DNA from: Alphaproteobacteria bacterium | GTDB taxonomy: Bacteria > Pseudomonadota > Alphaproteobacteria > RS24 | Assembly (NCBI GenBank): GCA_009920875.1 | Contig: RFZE01000002.1 | Coordinates: forward strand, 1-29,359 | DNA length: 29,359 nucleotides | Direction: 5' to 3' | Part shown: positions 24,275 through 29,359 of the stretch, one piece after another | Numbering within the stretch: the stretch's first letter is position 1 | Layout of the letters: each line of letters opens with the position of its first letter | The notes under the pieces: generated by a model | The model's database searches: none | What the model was told of the DNA's origin: nothing | The model's input: the letters and a program-made list of their open reading frames with translations, nothing else | Translations under genes and position numbers: made by a program

Positions 24275-25006
24275 TCAGTTTTTCTCATCTTCGCGCTTGC
24301 CCGCCAGCTTGTCCCATAAATCGGGTCGCCTTTTTTGCGTCAAGGCCTCTGCCTCGGCGCGCCGCCACGCGGCCAGTTTTTCATGGTCGCCGCCGGTGAC
24401 AATATCGGGAATGGCGCGCCCTTCCCATTCTTGCGGGCGGGTATAATGGGGATATTCCAACAATCCGTCATTGGCGGCGGAAAAGCTTTCATCCGTGCCG
24501 CTTTCGGCTTTGCCCATAACCCCGGGCAGCAGTCGCAACACCGCCTCCAACATGGCCATTGCCGCCAATTCGCCGCCGCCCAGCACATAATCGCCAAGCG
24601 AGACTTCCAGCGGTCGGCGCGCCTCAATAAAACGTTCATCAACCCCTTCAAAGCGGTTGCACAGGAAAATCAACCCGTCAGCTTCAGCCCAATCGCGCGC
24701 CATTTCTTGCGAGAAGAGCTGCCCGCGCGGGCTCGGCAAAATCACCGGTAACTTATCTGCCCCCTTCACATTATCCGTCACATTATCAAGCGCGCCGGCC
24801 GCCACATCGGCGCGCAGCACCATGCCGGCGCCGCCGCCGGCCGGCGTATCGTCAATATTTTGATGTTTGCCATGCCCGAAATTGCGCAAATCATGTGTTT
24901 GAAGCTGCCACAGCCCGTCAGCCAAGGCGCGCCCGCTCAGGCTTTCGCCAAGCGGCCCGGGAAACATATGCGGATAGGCGGTGATGATATGGGCGGCAAA
25001 AAGCAT
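24275..25006 (-). CDS. trmD: tRNA (guanine-N1)-methyltransferase
   Basis: Makes m1G37 in tRNAs reading CNN and some CGG codons, guarding the reading frame. 243 residues from the ATG at 25006. SPOUT-fold marks: ITAYPHMFPGPL near the start, DDTPAGGGAGMVLRADV, LCNRFEGVDERF, the knot SLGDYVLGGGELAAMAM, PGVMG, and ESFSAANDGLLEYPHYTRP with the C-terminal WRRAEAEALTQKRRPDL. GGAGGGAG upstream favours this ATG over an in-frame start 13 codons earlier inside rimM. Four bases separate it from rimM. Confidence 0.96.
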   Translation of the reverse strand: MLFAAHIITAYPHMFPGPLGESLSGRALADGLWQLQTHDLRNFGHGKHQNIDDTPAGGGAGMVLRADVAAGALDNVTDNVKGADKLPVILPSPRGQLFSQEMARDWAEADGLIFLCNRFEGVDERFIEARRPLEVSLGDYVLGGGELAAMAMLEAVLRLLPGVMGKAESGTDESFSAANDGLLEYPHYTRPQEWEGRAIPDIVTGGDHEKLAAWRRAEAEALTQKRRPDLWDKLAGKREDEKN

Positions 25007-25010
25007 CGGC

Positions 25011-25574
25011 CTATTCTCCCTCCACCTCAGATGCGTGCACCGCATCTTCTTTCGGCGCCAGCAGCGTCAAGCGCCCCTCAGCCACATCAATTTCCGGTAC
25101 CACCGCTTTGGTGAACGGGTAAAAGGCGGTTTTGCCGCTGGGGTCGGCAATCTCCAATAAATCACCGGCCCCGAAATTATGCACACTCTGCACCGCGCCG
25201 ATTTCCTCATCTGCGCCATTAAAAGCAATAAGGCCGACAAGGTCGGCATGATAAAAATCATCCTCATCGGCCAATATCGGCAATTTATCGCGCGGCACAA
25301 ACAGCGCCGTGCCGCGCAAAGCCGCCGCCGCATTGCGGTCATTGACCCCTTTCAGGGTCAGCCTTGCGCCCAGCTTGTCGGGCTTGACGGAAGTGACCTC
25401 AAAGGCGCGGCCATCGTCCGTCACCAAAGGCCCATAAGCGGCCAATTCGGCACTGTCTTCGGCAAAGCATTTCACCTTGATCGCGCCGCGCACGCCATGC
25501 GGCGGCCCGATAATGCACAGACAGACAAAGCCCGCCGGCGTGTCAATGCGTGCCATATCGGGCCGGTCGGCCAT
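25011..25574 (-). CDS. rimM: 16S rRNA processing protein RimM
   Basis: 30S maturation factor that binds S19 and helps assemble the head domain. 187 residues: an N-terminal RimM barrel (CLCIIGPPHGVRGAIKVKCF, about 17-100) and a C-terminal PRC-barrel (DFYHADLVGLIAFNG ... DLLEIADPSGKTAFYPF ... VPEIDVAEGRLTLLAP). The ATG directly follows the TAA that would end an intact rpsP. Because rpsP is frameshifted here, the rpsP open frame instead runs about 100 bases into this gene. RimM itself looks intact. Confidence 0.95.
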   Translation of the reverse strand: MADRPDMARIDTPAGFVCLCIIGPPHGVRGAIKVKCFAEDSAELAAYGPLVTDDGRAFEVTSVKPDKLGARLTLKGVNDRNAAAALRGTALFVPRDKLPILADEDDFYHADLVGLIAFNGADEEIGAVQSVHNFGAGDLLEIADPSGKTAFYPFTKAVVPEIDVAEGRLTLLAPKEDAVHASEVEGE

Positions 25575-25921
25575 TTACTCGGCCTTATCTTCCTCAGAAG
25601 CGTCCTCTTCAGCAGCCTCTTCAGCAGGGGCTTCTTCGGCGGGTGCTTCTTCAGCAGGGGCTTCCTCCGCAGGGGCTTCTTCAGCAGCAGCCTCTTCAGC
25701 AGGGGCTTCTTCAGCAGGGGCTTCTTCAGCAGGGGCTTCTTCAGCAGGGGCTCAGTATCCAATTTGACGCGCTCGCCGCCTTCTTTCGGCAAAAGCGGGT
25801 TATATGTGCCGAGCCTTTCGATAAAGCGACCGTCACGCGGCATCCGACTATCGGCCACCACAATGCGGTAAAAGGGACGTTTTTTCGAGCCGCCACGCGA
25901 CATACGAATTTTCAAAGCCAT
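25472..25921 (-). CDS. rpsP: 30S ribosomal protein S16, damaged: internal deletion and frameshift
   Basis: Residues 1-57 are a good S16 N-terminal half: MALKIRMSRGGSKKRPFYRI, VVADSRMPRDGRFIERLGTYNPLLP, ending VKLDTE. An ordinary S16 continues with the helix and GA(Q)PTDRVARFL segment; that part is absent. Instead the sequence enters the coding for the C-terminal tail one frame out, giving a meaningless run of LLKKP repeats and then overlapping rimM for 103 bases, 149 codons in all. The correct tail frame (APAEE repeats) is open from 25751 to a TAA at 25575, directly before the rimM ATG. As written this cannot be a working S16. Since rpsP is normally essential, an assembly error, an undetected second copy or very recent damage must be considered. 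Confidence 0.85.
   Translation of the reverse strand: MALKIRMSRGGSKKRPFYRIVVADSRMPRDGRFIERLGTYNPLLPKEGGERVKLDTEPLLKKPLLKKPLLKKPLLKRLLLKKPLRRKPLLKKHPPKKPLLKRLLKRTLLRKIRPSKWPTGPIWHALTRRRALSVCALSGRRMACAARSR
25575..25751 (-). pseudogene. rpsP: out-of-frame C-terminal tail of rpsP
   Basis: Reading the minus strand from 25751 gives 58 codons: nine pentapeptides (APAEE eight times and AAAEE once), then AAEEDASEEDKAE and TAA. This is the acidic Ala/Pro/Glu tail seen on many alphaproteobacterial S16 proteins. It is in the -1 frame relative to the N-terminal half. There is no slippery heptamer at the junction (TGAGCCCC), so programmed frameshifting is unlikely, and it would not restore the missing core anyway. 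Confidence 0.85.
25617..25751. repeat. nine 15-base tandem repeats in the rpsP tail
   Basis: A 15-base unit coding for Ala-Pro-Ala-Glu-Glu is repeated nine times over 135 bases; the four units nearest the deletion junction are almost identical at DNA level and the others drift at synonymous sites. Such arrays expand and contract by slippage and are hard to assemble from short reads. Confidence 0.9.
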
Positions 25922-25957
25922 TTCAATTTCCTTTCATCAAACAGCATTTCATCGGGT

Positions 25958-27175
25958 CTATTTCTTTTTCGGCCCATTATCGGGCAGACCCAAACCTTTC
26001 AAAAAATCGGGCGGCGCATCGCCGCCAAGTTTGCCCAAATCGGGCAAATTATTCGGATCAAGTTTCGGCATTTGCGGCATGGCACCCGGCATTTGGCCAC
26101 CGCCACCCATGCCACCGCCGAGACCGCCAAGCATATTGGCCATGCCAGCCCCCAAATCGGGAAAGCCGCCCTTGCCCATTTTTTTCATCATATCGGCCAT
26201 TTGCCGGTGCATTTTCAGCACTTTATTGACGTCCTGCACGCTGGTGCCCGAGCCACCGGCAACGCGGCGTTTGCGCGACGCATTCATCATTCTCGGATTG
26301 TCGCGCTCGGCCCGCGTCATGGAAGAAACAATCGCCGCTTGGCGCAGCAATTCGCGCTCATCCATATTGAGCGCCGCCAATTGTTTTTTCATTTTGCCCA
26401 TGCCGGGCAACATGCCGAGCACGCCGCTCATGCCGCCCATAGCCTGCATTTGTTTTAATTGTTCGGCCATATCCTCCAGCGTGAACTGGCCTTTCTTCAT
26501 GCGGGCTGCGATTTTTTCGGCTTTTTCCGCATCCATGGTCTCGCTGGCTTTTTCCACCAGACCGACGACATCGCCCATGCCGAGTATGCGATTGGCGAGC
26601 CGCTGCGGGTCGAAAATTTCCAGCCTGTCAATCGCTTCGCCGACGCCCAAAAATTTAATCGGCACGCCGGTGACATAACGCATGGACAAAGCCGCACCGC
26701 CGCGCCCATCGCCATCGGCGCGCGTCAACACAATACCCGATAGCGAAACTCGTGCCGCAAATTGACCGGCAATGGTCACCGCTTCCTGGCCGGTCAGGCT
26801 ATCGGCGACCAATAGGGTCTCGGTCGGGGCCGCGGCTTGTTCAATCACCGCCATTTCTGCCATCAGCGCTTCATCAATATTGGTGCGGCCCGCCGTATCG
26901 AGCATCACCACATCAAAACCGCCCAGCTTACCGGCTTGCACGGCGCGCTTAGCAATATCGACCGGCGATTGGCCGTCTACAATAGGCAGGGTTTCAACGT
27001 CAATCTGCTCACCCAAAACCGCCAATTGCTGCATGGCGGCAGGGCGTTGCGTATCGAGCGAGGCCATCAGCACTTTGCGCTTTTCAGTATCGCTGATGAA
27101 TTTGGCAATCTTGCCGGTCGAAGTGGTTTTACCCGAGCCTTGCAGGCCGACCATCATCATGACCACGGGCGGCAC
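25958..27175 (-). CDS. ffh: signal recognition particle GTPase Ffh, lacking its N domain
   Basis: Ffh binds 4.5S RNA and signal peptides and delivers ribosomes to FtsY. This open frame holds a complete G domain (G1 GLQGSGKTT, SLDTQRPAA, DTAGR, TRADGDGRGGAAL, GVGE) and a methionine-rich M domain (DMAEQLKQMQAM ... MLPGM ... MTRAERDNP ... RKRRVAGGSG, the RNA-binding segment) with a Gly/Met tail. It begins at a GTG only nine residues before the G1 loop, or at ATGs at 27160-27154; the roughly 80-residue N-terminal helical bundle is missing. The real ffh start codon and first residues survive upstream in another frame. Probably not a working SRP54 homologue as written. Confidence 0.88.
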   Translation of the reverse strand: MPPVVMMMVGLQGSGKTTSTGKIAKFISDTEKRKVLMASLDTQRPAAMQQLAVLGEQIDVETLPIVDGQSPVDIAKRAVQAGKLGGFDVVMLDTAGRTNIDEALMAEMAVIEQAAAPTETLLVADSLTGQEAVTIAGQFAARVSLSGIVLTRADGDGRGGAALSMRYVTGVPIKFLGVGEAIDRLEIFDPQRLANRILGMGDVVGLVEKASETMDAEKAEKIAARMKKGQFTLEDMAEQLKQMQAMGGMSGVLGMLPGMGKMKKQLAALNMDERELLRQAAIVSSMTRAERDNPRMMNASRKRRVAGGSGTSVQDVNKVLKMHRQMADMMKKMGKGGFPDLGAGMANMLGGLGGGMGGGGQMPGAMPQMPKLDPNNLPDLGKLGGDAPPDFLKGLGLPDNGPKKK

Positions 27176-27221
27176 GGCGGTCGAAAATCGACCCTAATCT
27201 GTCGCTCAGCGTGTCAAACAT
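27176..27221 (-). pseudogene. ffh: orphaned 5' end of ffh, out of frame with the rest
   Basis: An ATG at 27221 with GAAGGG five bases upstream encodes MFDTLSDRLGSIFD, the standard Ffh N-terminus. The reading frame then continues RRAARGHD and soon stops in the DNA that codes for the G1 region in the other frame. About 80 codons that should join it to PPVVMMMVGLQGSGKTT are missing and the two frames differ by one base. Confidence 0.88.
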
Positions 27222-27422
27222 GACCCTTCAACCAATATTGCACCCGTGGGCAAATCTTGCTGACGGGTGGCGATTTCGCCCCAAACGGGCTGAAACCAAT
27301 TCAAATTTCGCTTCTGTTCAAGAAGTGGCGGCAAAATAGGCGGGACTGGAGGCTAAGTCAAGCCGTGCATTTGCCATCACAGCAATATGGCGTTTCGCGG
27401 CTGAACCGCCTATATAGGCAGC
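27222..27422. promoter_or_regulatory. divergent ffh/dapF promoter region
   Basis: A 201-base gap between oppositely oriented ffh and dapF must hold promoters for both. It contains several inverted repeats: CACCCGT/ACGGGTG (27241-27247, 27263-27269), GGCGA/TCGCC (27269-27280), GCCC/GGGC (27278-27290) and GCGG/CCGC (27397-27409). I could not identify convincing -35/-10 pairs by eye. Confidence 0.4.
27408..27419 (+). promoter_or_regulatory. 12-base palindrome directly before dapF
   Basis: GCCTATATAGGC is a perfect palindrome ending three bases before the dapF ATG. Its TATATA could serve as a -10 for a nearly leaderless transcript, or the palindrome could be an operator; only the palindrome itself is certain. 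The dapF ATG has no strong Shine-Dalgarno. Confidence 0.35.
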
Positions 27423-28247
27423 ATGAGTGAGACACGCACCATCGCCTTTACCAAAATGAACGGCTTGGGCAATGATTTCGTCATTATTGACGCGCGCGAC
27501 AATGCGCTTTCATTGTCGGGCGATGACGTGCGCGCATTGGCGGCGCGCGCGCATGCGCAAACGCAAGGCTGTGACCAGCTTTTGGTCATTCATTCGCCGC
27601 GCAATTCGGGCGATGTTTTCATGCAGATTTTCAATGCCGATGGCGGCGAAGTAGAGGCTTGCGGCAATGGCACGCGCGCCGTGGCCGCTTATTTGGCGCA
27701 CAAGGGTATGGCGGCGGTCAAGATTGAGACTTTGGGCGGCATATTGGCTTGCACGGCGACACTGGCTGACAGGCAGGCAAGCGCGCAAGTAAGCATGACG
27801 CTGCCGCAAATCGGCGCGCCGATAAGTCTGCACCAAGATTTACCCGCCGCCCTGCCGGTCAATATCGGCAATCCGCATGCGGTGATTTTTGTCGCAACCG
27901 GCACGGCCGGTCTGGCCGCGCAATATGGCTTTCAATTGGAACGCCATAAAGCTTTTCCCGAACGCGCCAATATTAATTTCGCCAGCCTGCAAGGCGACAA
28001 TATTTTGCGTCTTGATACGTGGGAACGTGGCGTCGGCCTGACCAAAGCCTGCGGCACCGGTGCCTGCGCCAGCGCCATTGCTGCCGTCACACAAGGCCTG
28101 TGTGCTGCCGGAGAAGTGATTGTGCGCCCGCCTTTCAATCGAGACAATAATGGCGCGGATGTGTTGACCATTGACTATCAGCCCGAAAGCCATGTTTTGA
28201 TGCGCGGCCCTGTCGCTTTTGAGTTTGATGGGGAAGCGACTTTATGA
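27423..28247 (+). CDS. dapF: diaminopimelate epimerase
   Basis: Interconverts LL- and meso-diaminopimelate for lysine and peptidoglycan synthesis, using two cysteines without cofactor. 274 residues. Seen: FTKMNGLGNDFVIID at the N-terminus, the first catalytic Cys80 in EACGNGTRAVA, the VNIGNPHAV loop, RANINFAS, and the second catalytic Cys210 in KACGTGACAS. The two halves are the usual internal repeat. Its TGA overlaps the mtaB ATG (ATGA), so the pair is translationally coupled. Confidence 0.97.
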   Translation: MSETRTIAFTKMNGLGNDFVIIDARDNALSLSGDDVRALAARAHAQTQGCDQLLVIHSPRNSGDVFMQIFNADGGEVEACGNGTRAVAAYLAHKGMAAVKIETLGGILACTATLADRQASAQVSMTLPQIGAPISLHQDLPAALPVNIGNPHAVIFVATGTAGLAAQYGFQLERHKAFPERANINFASLQGDNILRLDTWERGVGLTKACGTGACASAIAAVTQGLCAAGEVIVRPPFNRDNNGADVLTIDYQPESHVLMRGPVAFEFDGEATL

Positions 28248-29359
28248 CCTTGCGCGTTGAAAATTTCGGCTGCCGATTGAACGCGCTGGAAGGCGACAGC
28301 GTTGAAGCTTTGGCGAAAACGGCAGGGCTTGAAAAAACCACCATCATTAATGGCTGCGCGGTAACCCAAGAGGCTTTGCGGCAAGCACGGCAAGCGGCGC
28401 GCAAAGCCAAACGCGACGGGCAAGCGGTGATTGTCACCGGATGCGCGGCGCAAACCGATGCCGCCAATTTCGCCGCCATGCCGGAAGTTGACCGCGTTTT
28501 GGGCAATGAAGAAAAATTGCAAGCGGCCAGCTATCGCAATAGTGACACGGCGGTTAGCGATATTATGCAAAAAACCGTGGCCCGCCCGCTGCCGAAAGCA
28601 CCGCAAAGCACGCGCGCGCGCGCTTTCGTGCAAGTGCAAACCGGCTGCGACCATCGCTGCACATTCTGCATAATTCCCTATGGCCGCGGCAATTCGCGCT
28701 CCGTGCCGGTCGCCGATGTGGTCGCGCATTGTCGCGATTTGCTGGCGGACGGGCATAAGGAGATTGTGCTGACCGGTGTCGATATCACCTCTTACGGCCC
28801 CGATATCGGACTGGGTGAACCCGGCCAATCGGGGTTGGGGCTTTTGGTGCGCGCCATTTTGGACGGCGTGCCCGAACTGCCGCGCCTGCGGCTGTCTTCC
28901 ATTGATGCGGTGGAGATTGACCAAGCGCTGCTCGATATGGTCATTCACGAACCGCGCCTGATGCCGCATTTGCATTTATCGCTGCAGGCCGGCGATGATA
29001 TGATTTTGAAGCGCATGAAGCGCCGCCACAGCCGCGCCGAAGCGCTGGCGTTTTGCGAGAAATTGAAAACCGCGCGACCCGATATTGCCTTTGGTGCCGA
29101 TCTGATTGCCGGTTTTCCGACCGAGACCGATACCATGTTTGAAAACTCACGCCGCCTGATTGGTGATTGCGATTTGAGCTTTGTGCATGTGTTTCCGTTT
29201 TCGCCGCGCCCCAACACACCGGCGGCACGCATGCCGCAGCTTGACGGCGGATTGATAAAACAACGCGCCGCCAATTTGCGCGAAACCGCGCAAAGCCAAT
29301 TCAAAAACTGGCTGGCGCGCCAGCACGGGCAAACGGCCCGCGTGCTGGTCGAAAAACCG
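28244..29359 (+). CDS. mtaB: tRNA t6A37 methylthiotransferase MtaB, 5' part
   Basis: Radical-SAM enzyme that adds a methylthio group to t6A37 of tRNAs reading ANN codons. The window holds the first 372 codons; the gene runs off the right edge, so it has no stop here. Seen: UPF0004 domain with the three cluster cysteines Cys10 (FGCRLN), Cys38 (NGCAVT, where NTC is more common) and Cys67 (TGCAAQ); the radical-SAM CxxxCxxC at Cys135, 139 and 142 (TGCDHRCTFCIIPYGRG); then SSIDAVEID, HLHLSLQAGDD and ADLIAGFPTETD. The R..SRS segment after the cluster fits MtaB/MiaB. The start overlaps the dapF stop by four bases. Confidence 0.94.
   Translation, partial: MTLRVENFGCRLNALEGDSVEALAKTAGLEKTTIINGCAVTQEALRQARQAARKAKRDGQAVIVTGCAAQTDAANFAAMPEVDRVLGNEEKLQAASYRNSDTAVSDIMQKTVARPLPKAPQSTRARAFVQVQTGCDHRCTFCIIPYGRGNSRSVPVADVVAHCRDLLADGHKEIVLTGVDITSYGPDIGLGEPGQSGLGLLVRAILDGVPELPRLRLSSIDAVEIDQALLDMVIHEPRLMPHLHLSLQAGDDMILKRMKRRHSRAEALAFCEKLKTARPDIAFGADLIAGFPTETDTMFENSRRLIGDCDLSFVHVFPFSPRPNTPAARMPQLDGGLIKQRAANLRETAQSQFKNWLARQHGQTARVLVEKP

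Noticed and set aside
25617..25751. CRISPR-like repeat array
   Set aside because: Units are 15 bases, contiguous without spacers, and code for a pentapeptide in frame.
25740..25760. Programmed -1 ribosomal frameshifting in rpsP
   Set aside because: The junction TGAGCCCC does not fit an X XXY YYZ slippery site, and a shift would still leave the second half of S16 missing.
25550..26458. A 302-codon plus-strand open frame with Gln/Leu repeats
   Set aside because: It is the complement of the rpsP tail repeat and the ffh M domain; the repeats are explained by the APAEE coding units.

Overview
The window is a stretch of core chromosome from an alphaproteobacterium. The evidence is gene order and protein sequence: a TCA-cycle supercluster (CitE-like, mesaconyl-CoA hydratase-like, sdhCDAB, zapE, mdh, sucCD, sucAB, lpd), then asd-leuBDC-rplS-trmD-rimM-rpsP-ffh, then divergent dapF-mtaB. 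The S16 protein also has an Ala/Pro/Glu-rich C-terminal tail of the kind common in this class. I cannot fix the order or genus. No phage, IS element, CRISPR array, tRNA or rRNA was seen, and coding density is very high, with many 1-4 base stop/start overlaps.

Layout. Positions 1-1626 (+): the end of a transaldolase/fructose-6-phosphate aldolase-like gene, xerC overlapping it by an ATGA, and a small DUF4170 gene. Positions 1630-18440 (all -, so read right to left): a CitE-like lyase and a MaoC-type hydratase end at a clear intrinsic terminator. They are followed by sdhC, sdhD, sdhA, sdhB, zapE, mdh, a membrane-anchored metallo-beta-lactamase-fold protein, sucC, sucD, sucA, sucB and lpd. Together these cover 2-oxoglutarate to oxaloacetate (2-oxoglutarate dehydrogenase, succinyl-CoA synthetase, succinate dehydrogenase, malate dehydrogenase; fumarase is absent). 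The two C4/C5-acyl-CoA enzymes probably feed malate- or methylmalyl-level intermediates into the cycle. Positions 18500-19345 (+): a lone pyridoxal kinase. Positions 19350-23547 (-): leuC, leuD, leuB and asd. Positions 23641-27221 (-): ffh, rpsP, rimM and trmD, then an intrinsic terminator and rplS. Positions 27423-29359 (+): dapF and the start of mtaB, which runs off the edge.

The most striking observation is that two adjacent, normally essential genes are both damaged in this sequence. ffh keeps its start and first 14-16 codons, then jumps out of frame to just before the G1 loop, losing the N domain. rpsP keeps the first half of S16, then jumps out of frame straight into its C-terminal APAEE repeat tail, losing the second half of the ribosomal core. 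An assembly or sequencing artefact is the most likely cause, but real decay cannot be excluded from sequence alone.

Other points are mainly regulatory candidates: hairpins that would bury the ribosome-binding sites of sucC, leuC and sucA, a palindrome over a TTGACA element before the metallo-hydrolase gene, and a 12-base palindrome just before dapF. I found no convincing undescribed multi-gene system.
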